Assembly (NCBI GenBank): GCA_964058845.1
Contig: CAXKVR010000676.1
Span: 1-44,443, forward strand
Source of the DNA: Carex sylvatica
Lineage: Eukaryota; Streptophyta; Magnoliopsida; Poales; Cyperaceae
DNA: 44,443 bases
Direction of reading: 5' to 3'
In this document: piece by piece, positions 30,823 to 40,523 of the stretch
How positions within the stretch are numbered: the first letter of the stretch is position 1
Layout: the number at the start of each line of letters is the position of its first letter
The notes under the pieces: model-generated
What the model saw: the letters and a program-made list of their open reading frames with translations, nothing else
What the model was told of the DNA's origin: nothing
Database searches by the model: none
Made by a program: the position numbers and the translations under genes

Positions 30823-30964
30823 GGACCCAGTTTTATGTGGGTTTAATTATTTTCCGAACAGTATAAAGCCCATGGGGCATGGGCTGATATAATTAGATTT
30901 TGCAAAACCCAAATTAAACCCGATCCGAGTCCGCAATAACCTATTTGATACACTTCGAGTCTTC

Positions 30965-31180
30965 GAGTGTCCGGGTTGGTCCGAATCCCCTAAAGTAACC
31001 CAATCTTTGGGTTTTGAATAGAGACCGTCCGATTTGACTCTGTTGTTGGAGATTGCTTTCTGATTCGAATTCATCTGTCGAGATGTGTGTGCTCCACTTC
31101 TGATAGATTATCACGGATTCGAATCGGACGGTCTCGATTTAAAACCCCAAGATTGGGTTACTTCACTGGATCCGAACTCG
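30965..31180. mobile_element. Third foldback element upstream of the 31.4 kb gene
   Basis: Left arm around 30975-31040 (TAAAGTAACCCAATCTTTGG, GTTTTGAATAGAGACCGTCC) pairs with right arm around 31110-31175 (GGACGGTCTCGATTTAAAAC, CCCAAGATTGGGTTACTTCA), with a loop of about 65 bp. It shares the TCGGACGGTC word with the element at 30514-30756, so the two may be related families. Confidence 0.65.
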
Positions 31181-31408
31181 TGTGGGGTGTGCTTCATTGC
31201 ACCTCACTGAGTATCCCTGAGGTACCGATCATTAAGGTGTCTATTTAGATTGTGGGCTTCTCTTTGAGATTCGTTCCAGGTTAAAACGGACGACGTATAT
31301 CTTATTCTATACGGTAGGGTACTGCACTATATCTGAACCCCGCCTATGAGGGGAGAAACTGGACCGAGAACTGGACGGCGTTGCCAAAGGGAGGAGAATT
31401 GGAGAAAT

Positions 31409-33265
31409 ATGGGAGGGGTAGGGGGACCACTCCTCTGCATTGGCGATCTCCTCTGCGACGTAGCCGACGATGACGTCATCTCCGTCGACGCTCAGGAGAT
31501 CCCCTCCTCTCCCTCCTCTCCATCTCTCTCTTCCTTCCCCACCTCTCCACCTGAGCCATCCTCACCATCCGATCTCAACCGCCTCTTTGAGGTCGTTTAT
31601 TCTCTCTGACTATTTTTTTATTTTATTACACTTTTTTTTTGTGATGAAAAGTATCCATTGAGGCAGCCTGTTTCATTGATATGAACAAAGTCTTACAACT
31701 ACTCGCAACAATAGTTTAACTTAGTTTTACCCAAATTTAACTCTGATTTTGCAACCTTTTGTGAGGATGCCTCAATGTGATTTCATTACAAAAAAAAAAA
31801 TTAAAGCTCAATGTAGTCCTCATTTCTGCAATCATCTCTTAAACTGTAACACTATTTTCCTGAGTAAGCAGTCAGTTGTGAAATTGATCATCTTAGAATG
31901 GTAGCGATAATAAACCAGGACAGCATTCATGCCAAGAATGAAATTAAAAAATCCATGAGTTAATTGAATTATTTACAACAACAACAACAACCACCAAGCC
32001 TGTAGTCCCAAACAAGTTGGGGTAGGCCTGGTCATTCATACGAAGAATGAAATTATTTCTTGTCCTCAAATATGGGGATCACGAGATTATTTCAGGTCAA
32101 GATGTTATCAGTTTTCTTGTTCTATGTACCAAAAACAAAAATTATGCAATTCTTGAACATGCTATTTAGGAATCAAAATATGCCTTTCAGTGAAAGAAAA
32201 TTCTTATTTCTAATTGTATCAGGATCACTACAATGAATTGGTGGAATCACTTGATGGAAATGATCACTCATGGACTGATTTGATGCTAAAGGTATGTATT
32301 GAACTTAGATATGCTGTATACTTTTTTTTTTTTTCCTTTTGGTTGCACATTTATCTTTGATACCTTGAAATGGCAGCGCATGCTTTTACTGATCATTTCA
32401 AATTAAAATGTACTACTCTCCTGATATCAAATGATGAGTTGACTGATATCAAGTGGGTCATTTTTTTAGGAACTGATTTCCCAATTGTGATAATGTTGAC
32501 TGAGACCGACTCATTTCATGAAGCATTCTTTGACATTTTATATGTGCACTAAGTGAAAAGAGTTGTAGTATGGTAAAATATAACATAATTGCTTCTATAA
32601 AGATAAAGTAACACAGAATAAAGAAAGAGAAAGCTTTGACCAATACATTACCTGTGCAGTTGAATCAGACCTGTTTAATGTAAAAAATTTAATTGTGTTT
32701 TGTACTATGCTGATTTTCACAGATTCACTTCTATTCTTAATTGATTCAGTCATGAGTTAAATTAAATCATAAGATTTGTATCATTAGCTGTAAGGTTCTT
32801 AGAACTATTACTTATTTTGTCTGGCCTTTTTTTCAGCTAGGGTTGACCTTGTTGTACCTTAGCCCTTTTCAGATTGTCTCTATAGTACTGAAAACACAAA
32901 CAAATTCAAAATAATGTTCTTACCAACCAGCCCAGACTAGTAGTGCCTCACATGTGGAACCCTATTTCATGTGCGATCAGAATTTTTATCTGGGTTAATC
33001 CCAAAAACATGGAAAATATTGTTGCTCTTTACAAAACATGAAAGGCAAAAGAATATATATGCTTCAATTGCAATTTTTACCTCTCCAGAATGATAATTCT
33101 TATTTTATTATTTATTTCTAGTTATGTGCTACTTTAAAAGTTGCTGATAAACTGATCGCCTCGGCTGATTCCAATGTACAATTGCTGTTGGAGAAGGTGG
33201 CGATGCTTGAGAGCTTACTAAAGAGAGGTGACTCTATTGTCAAGGGTTTACAACAAAAGAACTGA
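31409..33265 (+). CDS. Small coiled-coil protein of unknown function, three exons
   Basis: Exons 31409-31591, 32223-32291 and 33122-33265, all phase 0 with GT-AG introns, give 131 residues. The start at 31409 (MGGVGGPLLCIGDLLCDV) is preferred because PLLCIGDLL-like N-termini fit what I recall of a plant-specific uncharacterised family. An in-frame ATG at 31346 would add 21 basic residues. Residues 1-30 are hydrophobic/acidic, and 30-60 are a Pro/Ser-rich linker (SSPSSPSLSSFPTSPPEPSS). Residues 60-131 are helical: LFEDHYNELVESL, HSWTDLMLKLCATLKVADKL, then a heptad-rich NVQLLLEKVAMLESLLKRGD. The shape (disordered N-terminus, helical C-terminus) resembles small subunits of tethering or cytoskeletal complexes, but no function is assigned. 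The short exons keep the frame with no stops, supporting a live gene. Confidence 0.75.
31978..32045. repeat. Plant dispersed repeat end in intron 1 (SINE/MITE-like)
   Basis: ACAACAACAACAACCACCAAG followed by CCTGTAGTCCCAAACAAGTT and GGGGTAGGCCTGGTCATTCA. This (ACA)n plus palindromic CCCAAACAAGTTGGGG motif is a widespread angiosperm repeat, usually described as a SINE-like 3' part. Only this short piece is present, inside the first intron of the small coiled-coil protein gene. Confidence 0.5.
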
Positions 33266-34109
33266 TTGTCTTCTCATTGTTTGGGTAGACCAGAATAGGT
33301 GTTGGGTTTGTTCTTCCTTTTGAAGTATTCCAGGTGTTGCTTTCTGGGCTATTGGGAGCCATGATCTTGTTTGAATATTCAATATAATATAGTATTTTTA
33401 TTTAATAAAAACATCCTTACTGTAGATTGTAATTCATTGCCGTTTTGGTTTTCAATATTTCAATTGTATATTCTTCAGTTGGTTGGTTTTCCACAAATTG
33501 CACAAATGAGGATAATATTAAGCGTAATTAATGGGTGGAACTTAGGGTAAACTTATGTAATCAGTGATGTTATGGTTGATCACGACATGACTAACATGCT
33601 ATAATCATTCCCCACAATTTTGGTCATGACGCGACGCAACACTACACAAGAAAACTTGACTTGATCGCAACACGTGACTCAAGTCAAAATATGACTAATC
33701 ACAACATGGCACGACACAAAACAACATTTCACATCCCTACATGTCACTGTACAAAAAAAATGTAATGCACAGACGTGAACGTTACAAACTTTCCCTCACT
33801 TTTTTGAAAGTACTGTGCCAATACCGAATACCAGTACTAAGCTACCAAAAAATCCAAAAAAACGATAGGAAACTACATCCAGCATTTTGTCCTTAACCAT
33901 CATCAGCCTTCCATGAAAACCCCAAGCCCTCTATCTAAACCAGATACCAGTACCATCATGCCTGGTAGCACTCACAGAACAATATTCAACCATACAACAA
34001 GTCAACCGACTACTAGCTGATCAGAAGAGTAATTTCTTGTTTCACATGTTAGCCTTTGTACAATACATGGAGAACCATAAAATCCATTGCAAGCGTGATT
34101 TTAGTTGCT
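33266..34109. other. Intergenic spacer with a CACGACA-rich repeat
   Basis: At about 33560-33742 a CATGAC/CACGAC/GTGACT-rich stretch ends with TTTCACATCCCTAC, the complement of GTAGGGATGTGAAA, reminiscent of a hAT-type terminus. The other terminus is not obvious. No gene seen; the 3' untranslated parts of both neighbours probably lie at the edges. Confidence 0.35.
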
Positions 34110-35559
34110 CTACTGAGCCACTGCGGCTGCCTCTACGCGTGCTAGTTGTTCTGCTTCAGACACTCTGGATGCTTTCTTTTTTGTCGGCACCATATATGCA
34201 TCCTGCCAGAGCAGCATTTAATTTGTCAAGTCTTGATGATATTTTTGTTTATTAGTAAATTTATCAGATATTCTTTTTGCATCAGTATATTTTTTCTCTG
34301 GTATATATATATATATAGACTTATAATTACTTCAAATCAGTTAGCCAGAGCCCGGAAAAGAGATATTATATACCTGACACAGTGCCATGAAGTCATGATC
34401 AGTCTCTCTATCCCCTAAACCCAAATCGGGCTTTTGATCAGTCCCGAAAGCCTGCTGTACAGCCTCTTTCTTCTTGCGTCCCACGAGCACACCGCCTTCA
34501 ACTCGGCCGGTATATTTACCAGTCTTGTCATTCACCACCAGCCTTGTGCCTAAACATCCTGCACCAAGATACCGCTGGGCAAAATCTCGAACCATAACAG
34601 TTGGGTTTGCCGTCACCACCTCCCTTCGCCCGGTGCCTTCAGTGAACAACTCCCAACTATCTCTTCGCACATGTGCAGCATACATACTGCATTTATATGT
34701 TATGTATATATGCTTCTTTAATTAGAAGACATGGTATCTCATTATGTAATGCATGAATTACATCTTTGCAATTTTGAAAACAATTAATGCAGATAACCCT
34801 TTTCACCCGCCACCATATGATGTGGGGCCCACCAAACATAGGTGGTGGGTGAAACCTGGGGGTTGGGGGTTGGAGCGTGCTTAAAGTCACGTCTGATACC
34901 CCACTATCACCATGTGCAGAAAGTTGCAAACAAAATGAAATGGTAGAAAGAAAAATAAGCAACAAAGGTAAGATAAATTTGGTCAATATGATTCACATAA
35001 TAATAATTGAATCTATTTCCATTTATACCGAACGTTTCTCATATTTGCACCAAGATCAATATGATTTGGATTTTGGACATCTCCATATTTATACAAGTTA
35101 ACTATTGTTTAAAATGGCGCAAAACCACCGTATGCATTTTCATCTGAGTTTCATTCGTTCAAAAGCACCGATAATCAAGCAGACTAAGACCATACAATAT
35201 ATTAGAAGAACTTCTCAATTGAGTGATCGCCGATACAGAATGGAAATAAAATAAAATTACCTTGTCAACGCTCTTTCTGCCACTCGCCGGACATTTTCTT
35301 CCTTGAGCCCGGCAACAGAAACATAAATTAGTATCTTAATTCCTGCTGACTCTGAGAAAAATTTGTACGTGATGTATACCGCTGGGGCTACCAGGTACAA
35401 TAGCCCGGTGCGAAAGAAGGACCCAGCTTCCCGAGATAGGCGCACAAAATACTTGAAGGAGCTATTGGTTGTCAAGAGGGTCCCGTCAAGATCAGCGGCA
35501 GCAGTGTGATATCTCGGGCGGTTCAGAGGAAGATTTGTTATGAGAGAAAACTTGCTCAT
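34110..35559 (-). CDS. HAD-only relative of land-plant glycerol-3-phosphate acyltransferase
   Basis: Three exons on the minus strand, 35261-35559, 34374-34686 and 34110-34202, with clean GT-AG borders and matching phases, give 234 residues. Residues 19-29 carry the HAD phosphatase motif I (D23-L-D25-G-T27). Two hydrophobic segments lie at about 48-62 and 72-85. Residues 100-204 carry the rest of the GPAT N-terminal domain: REVVTANPTVMV, GTRLVV, GVLVGRKKKEAV with lysines, and motif III DLGLGDRETDHDF (D192, D196). Residues 205-210 (DAYMVP) match the start of the next GPAT block. The frame then runs through a lysine- and alanine-rich tail to a TAG 30 codons into exon 3. The acyltransferase (PlsC) half with its H-x4-D motif is absent. 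Land-plant GPAT4/6/8 types use the phosphatase half to make 2-monoacylglycerol for cutin. This gene could be a stand-alone phosphatase or a decaying paralogue; all visible HAD residues are intact. Confidence 0.75.
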
Positions 35560-36164
35560 GCTTCTCTATCTATAGATCTTCAATTCTCTCTTAACTTGAT
35601 TGTCTTCTTATTTATGGAGGTAGGAGCAATAATAGAGGTCTTGTTCATTTCTTGTGAATAGCTTGTGTGGAGTTGTGCATGCTTATATTTATGACTTCTT
35701 TCTTCTTTTTCTTTTTATAATCCTTCAATTTATTCATTCATTTGTATCTCCATTATATTATTAAGCACGATGAGTATCCAATCTGCCAACGGCTATGATT
35801 AAAAGATGAAATTTCAGATTTAATCTCAATCCTCCAATTAAATAATTTGTCTTCTTTAGATTAAATACATATTTTTTACGTGTAGAAGTATAAGTATAGT
35901 TAAAAATATACTCACTACACATATGGTCACACAATATGTTATAATTAAAATTAAATTCTACCTTTTAGTGACTTTTTATAAGTTTTCTTTTTTTCTTTTT
36001 ATTTCGCTTTTTTTTTTATAAAATCGAACTTTTCTTTGTTTTCTTATTTATCTTTATTTGTTTCTATACAGATCTCTATGGCATAATGGGAAAAATTTAA
36101 GACCTTCAAAAAACGAATCAACTCTCTTTCTATATCACTTAGTAAGCAAATTAAGTTATATTCA
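35560..36164. other. Upstream region of the HAD-only gene
   Basis: AT-rich. It contains the second copy of a dispersed repeat at 35788-35935. The minus-strand promoter of the HAD-only gene should lie in the first few hundred bases. A clear TATA box was not assigned. Confidence 0.35.
35788..35935 (+). repeat. Dispersed repeat, copy B
   Basis: Same family and orientation as 21757-21925: AACGGCTATGATTAAA, CAATTAAATAATTTGTCTTC, TTAGATTAAATACAT, TGTAGAAGTATAAG and AAAAATATACTCACTACACA. Confidence 0.55.
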
Positions 36165-38021
36165 GGGGGAATTTCATTTATACCCCTCAAAAACTTTAAA
36201 ATTAGGTATTTTCCCCTCTAAAATTCATAATATCATATTTATGCTTCTAAACTTTAAAAACTCACAAATGTACCCTTTTTATATTCTTTTCTACTAAAAC
36301 TCATTTAAAATTTATGAAGTACCCATTTTACCCTCTCCAATCTATGCTTCTCTCACATGCCACATTTCTCTTCCCCCGTTATCTTTCTCCTTTGATTTAT
36401 CCATGATTATCTCTCTTTGAATGAAACTCTCCTCCTATTTCACTATTGTTGCCTCATCTAAAATTTAATGCTTCTTTCATCTCTGTAGACTCATAAAACA
36501 AAAATTTAAGGAAAGCGGCATGTATTAAATAAGAGAAATGAATCAAGTGTGATTGTTTATATTTATTAATTATTACTCTAAAAGTCATTAATTACTACTC
36601 TATAGTTCTACAAAATGAAAATGAACCTTAAAGAAAATAAAAGATAGTTGTACAACATGTAATGGCACTTGCTAAAGATCGAGCTTATTTAGCTAAAATA
36701 AAAGTTCAGGACCTTGATTATTTTGTTTTTGTAACTTAGCAGCGACTGCCAATGAGTATATTAGATAAAAAAAGTTCAGCTTACAAACAAAGGAAGTACA
36801 CAAATTAACTCGTATTCCCATTCTATCATCCCTCCTCAAATTAATAGTCTATATGTCGACTTTGCAGTGGACTGACCTGAGCTTTACCATTTCCACAGCA
36901 TGATATCGGCCATGTACTCCAATTGAAAATAAGTTTAATGGCATGTAATTGCGTCCCAAAAAAAAGGAACCAGTAAGCAACCAAATATTAGGCCCTTAAG
37001 CCGGGGTGCCTTTACGCCTTAGTTTGGTTATTGTAATCGACCACAGACAATTACACCTTGATTGTAAAGTGTAATAGTTAAGAGGACATTATAAATTTCG
37101 AGCTTGTACTGGTACAAATATGAAGGAATGGCCCGCTATACTAGTTACAAGAAACCACCTCTATCTCCCTTTCTACTGGCTTGCTTCAGCACGAATCATA
37201 CTTGTAACGTGGTGAAGTCAGCATTTGCTGTTGGAACTTCGACACATGTTCCAGACCGCACAACTGGAGAGAATTTTGACAATTCAATTGCTGGCACTGA
37301 AGGACAGCACAAGAGTCTGATTTAATCAATACTTCAATAGTCCAATTACAGCTATGGATTTTCAATTTTTCATTCAGAAAAAAAATAAAACTGAATGTAA
37401 ACAATGTCTTTAAATGCTGTCAGTAAGCCACCGAAAAGAAGGGAATATAAGGCCTTCAAATGCTGTCACTAATAAAAAAACTGCATGTAAATATGCTTTC
37501 TGAAAACAAGAGGCGGCCAGTCATGAAACTGGTAAATGGGGTTATGAAGGAGAAGCCATGTCTTCTGCGTCCCGTATAGGATCTAGAACTTCATATGACC
37601 ATGCTGCTTCCCTATTATCATATTGTTTGTTGTTCACCGCTTGAGAAAGCCATTCAATTTGCAGGTGCTGAGAGTTTACAACATTGAACGTTTGCTCACC
37701 TGTGTAGAGTGGGACAAAGGATGAAGTTGAAGATGGATATCCAAGCGCCTGCACTTGCTCTCCTGTGTAGAGGAGGAACATAGATGGCGCAGTTTCTGTT
37801 AGTGAACAGGTCAAGCTAGAATTGAGTAATTGCTGGCCGACTTTATATTAAGAGGTGCTTTGCCAGACTATAGATCAGGAATGTAAATAGGTCTCAGCTA
37901 ATTGATACAAGATGTCATTTTATTTTTCAGTGATGTAATTACATAAATATGTAATTACTGATTTTAGAGGAGGAAATACGCTAACATTGAAATTTTTGAA
38001 GGGGATACATGAAATTCCCCC
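36165..38021. mobile_element. Candidate Mutator-like element, 1.86 kb, 9-bp target duplication
   Basis: The ends are inverted repeats of roughly 60 bp: GGGGGAATTTCATTTATACC at the left, and GGGGGAATTTCATGTATCCC on the minus strand at the right. Similarity continues through TCAAAAA, TTAG, GTATTT-CC and CCTCTAAAAT. Immediately outside are TTATATTCA (36156-36164) and TTATATTAA (38022-38030), an 8-of-9 match as expected for a Mutator-type 9-bp duplication. There is no transposase inside. The interior around 37100-37815 has higher complexity and GC than the rest and includes exon-like frames, so it may be a Pack-MULE carrying a gene fragment (inference). Confidence 0.65.
37542..37814 (-). pseudogene. 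Unidentified coding-like fragment inside the Mutator-like element
   Basis: Minus-strand open stretch of about 90 codons beginning at a TTG, so no proper start is seen. Its composition looks protein-like: TAPSMFLLYTGEQVQALGYP, then SSTSSFVPLYTGEQ, then LQIEWLSQAV and REAAWSYEVLDPIRDAED, then a stop. LYTGEQ occurs twice, 27 residues apart, suggesting an internal duplication. I do not recognise the parent family. Another minus-strand stretch at 37200-37330 (LQCQQLNCQNSLQLC) may belong to the same parent gene. Both lie between the inverted ends of the element at 36165-38021. Confidence 0.4.
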
Positions 38022-38704
38022 TTATATTAAAGGATATGTCCAGTCAAATTGTACGTTTACTGTTAAGTTCAAATCCAATTTATATAGGTTATAACTATAG
38101 TTGCATATTAACATCTTTCATCAAAATTTATTTACATAAATTTCTAATACTCATACAAACATGCTCTTTTGTAATCCTTGCTCACAGAAACCAATATCTA
38201 CATTTATCATCCATCCAAATATGATAAATTAAGTGTTTTTTTTTTTATTTCTCTTGAAACTTATTGCATTTCAAAATTAAAAACATAAAATGTTGAAAAC
38301 ATAAAATCTAAAGCCTAACCAGATTATCAAAACAATATTGGACAATTATGGTTCCAACCTTCAAAATCTCTTGATTGAAAATCTCGAAATGCAATAAAAT
38401 AATATGTAGAAAATGATAGAATTTACTATAGTTTCACTAATCTTATTTTGACAATAATTTATGTTCATCTTTATTAAGTTAGTTCTAATAATCAAAACTT
38501 GTTTGGTATAAATAAATAAGAATATGTTTTTCACCATCAGTTTTGAATGAAGAAATAAAATAATTATTTGTTCCTTCTTCGAATTTAGTAACATGAATTA
38601 TGTGTTGCAAACAATCCTAAAAAAAAAAGTGTATGCCATCTTCTACTGCTATTTATTATTTATCTATATGTTAAATTTTAAAGTTCAATTTTATAATATA
38701 ACTC

Positions 38705-38731
38705 CGTTGCAACGCACGGACACGATACTAG
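38705..38731 (+). mobile_element. Helitron-type 3' end (plus strand)
   Basis: CCGTTGCAACGCACGGACAC, then GATACTAG, then T. The CCGT-ACGG stem is a better match than the copy at 24760, and the terminal CTAG and following T agree with Helitron insertion. The upstream body (38230-38700) is very AT-rich; the 5' end was not located. Confidence 0.6.
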
Positions 38732-38845
38732 TATTCATTTATTTATCTACTAAAGAAATTCTTTGCTTCTGGTTGTGTGCTCTCAATTTATTAATTGAAG
38801 GATGGATCCCAGACCAGCGTGCTTTCAAATGGAAGGGCCTCTGTG

Positions 38846-39405
38846 TAGGGATGTAAACGAGTTGGCTCGGGCCAAGTTGGGCCTTAGCTCGACTCGTCTA
38901 TTTTAGCCCGAGCTTGGACCGAACGAGTTGGACCTAGGTCACCCGAGCCAAAAACCCCTGGCTTGCTCGTGAAAAACCAGCTCTAGCTAGCTCGCGAGCT
39001 GACGAGCTAGCTCGCTGGGCTTTATTGGGCTACTATTATACAAATTCAAAAATATAAAAATAAGAAAGCTCATTCAAAAAATTTAAGAAATCATCAAGCA
39101 GGCACATCTTTAAACAACTGAAGCCCATATCATTTCTTCTTAGACCAAAAATACATCAATTCTGCATAATTGCATCTTTGAAAATGAGATTAGACTTAAA
39201 ATTATACGAAGTTAAACCCTAAATTCACTGTAGCTTAATGAGTCGAGCTGACTCCTAGCTCAGCTCGTTTATTTTGGCCCGAGCCTAGGCCGAGATGGCT
39301 CGTTAACAGCTCGGTCCACTACCGAGCGAGCTAGAAGCGAGTCACGAGCGAGCTAGAAGCGAGTCAGGAGCGAGCCACGAGCCGCGAGCTTTTTTGATAG
39401 CCCTA
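38846..39405. mobile_element. Non-autonomous hAT-type element with 8-bp target duplication
   Basis: A 560-bp element flanked by the exact 8-bp direct repeat CCTCTGTG (38838-38845 and 39406-39413). The left end is TAGGGATGTAAACGAG; the right end on the other strand is TAGGGCTATCAAAAAAG, so the terminal TAGGG-TRT is shared, as in hAT elements. The interior subterminal regions are packed with GAGCTAGCTCG/GCTCGG/CGAGCGAGC words, typical of hAT subterminal repeats. A central AT-rich part (39040-39230) contains no transposase. Two adjacent GAGCGAGCTAGAAGCGAGTC units near 39325-39365 are tandem. Confidence 0.8.
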
Positions 39406-39621
39406 CCTCTGTGAGAGGATGGGGTAAATTTTTTAAGAGAGCAGCTTTGGCTTCATGCAGCGCAAATCATATGTAACCCTGTTTTGGTTATTATAGTAAT
39501 ATAGTCCAAGCGCTGGTTTAATAAAACACGGATGCCCGCAGGTTTAGACAGTACTTCATTTTAATACAAGTCTTGTTCTAATTAAACGAAATCCGAATAT
39601 ACCGATGGGAGTAATGGATCT

Positions 39622-39800
39622 GTATTCTCCCAGGTACGTACCTGACTCAACACAATTGTAATGGACGGCCCAGATTTAATTTCAGCCGATGGGTGATCGG
39701 ATGGCAGTATTATTTGTGTTTTGAGATTCGTGTTAAGTTAAAAAAAAAATTTCAGACCGTTCGATTCAATTCTACTCAGTCAGGTAACCTGAGGGGATAC
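39622..39800. mobile_element. Intact copy of the GTATYCC-CAGGTACCTGACT MITE
   Basis: A 179-bp element with inverted ends: GTATTCTCCCAGGTACGTAC with CTGACTCAACACAATTG at the left, and CAATTCTACTCAGTCAGG with TAACCTGAGGGGATAC at the right. It is the same family as the interrupted copy at 30392-30822. It contains a GACCGTTCGAT/ATCGGATGG-type core. Confidence 0.65.
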
Positions 39801-39906
39801 GAATTCATGGGATAATATCCTTTTGAAAATTTTTAATCTTCCATCCAAAATATCCAATAGCATCGATAATTGACTCAGAATTATTATTATTATTATTATA
39901 TATACA

Positions 39907-40125
39907 TGAGGAGAGATCCAATTACATCATTTTATAGTGACACATCTTGACACCATATTTTTATAAGTTATTTTTGCGATTTTAAAATTCAAACAGACGA
40001 TTCGAATCGTTCAACATGATCTCCATATTAAAATATATTTGGAGACCAAATTTTATATATTTTTTTAATTTTTTTAATATTTATTAAAATGTGTACAAAA
40101 TTATTGTTTTTAGATAATTTTAGAC
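39907..40125. repeat. Diverged half-copy of the 24782-25222 MITE family
   Basis: Begins GAGGAGAGATCCAATTACAT and continues AAACAGACGATTCGAA, TGATCTCCATATTAAAATAT, TTTGGAGACCAAATTTTATA and ATATTTATTAAAATG, in the same order as the left arm of the 24782 element. The matching second arm is not found, so only one half is kept. Confidence 0.6.
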
Positions 40126-40245
40126 TATTAAAAAATAACAATTTTAAAAACGCACTGAGAGAGAGGGGCGGTCGAAGGAGAGGTGTTCGCGTTTTCTCTT
40201 TCACCAAAGAGTGGGGCTGGAGCTGGACGCCTCCAGCGAATGGAC

Positions 40246-40412
40246 TTATGGATCGTTAGTTATTAAACCCGATCCAACCTTTTATGGATCGTTGGCATTG
40301 AACCCAATCCAACCTTTCATAGATCATTGGCATTAAATCCAATTGCGATTCCCGATCTATCTTTTATGGATCGTTGAAACCTGATCCAACCTAATGGCAT
40401 TGAACCCGATCC
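40246..40412. repeat. Minisatellite of about 36 bp, four to five units, in the DNMT2 promoter
   Basis: Units start at 40246, 40282, about 40317 and 40364, with a partial unit to 40412. The consensus is TTATGGATCGTTGGCATTGA followed by ACCCGATCCAACCTT. The third unit has an insertion and several changes. It contains repeated GATCGTT/CGATCC words and lies 110-280 bp upstream of the DNMT2 ATG. Confidence 0.8.
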
Positions 40413-40523
40413 GCCCTTTTTTTTTTTAACTTAAGCGAGTTGAATAGTCAATCGAGCCGTCCAGCGGGGAATCTGATTGGTACAAGGCGCACCCGACTGG
40501 ACCCAAACTGAACCTAATAATAT

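Noticed and set aside
34693..34986. 97-residue minus-strand frame as a secreted protein
   Set aside because: It lies inside intron 1 of the HAD-only gene. The hydrophobic start is by chance in AT-rich sequence, and no conserved motif follows.
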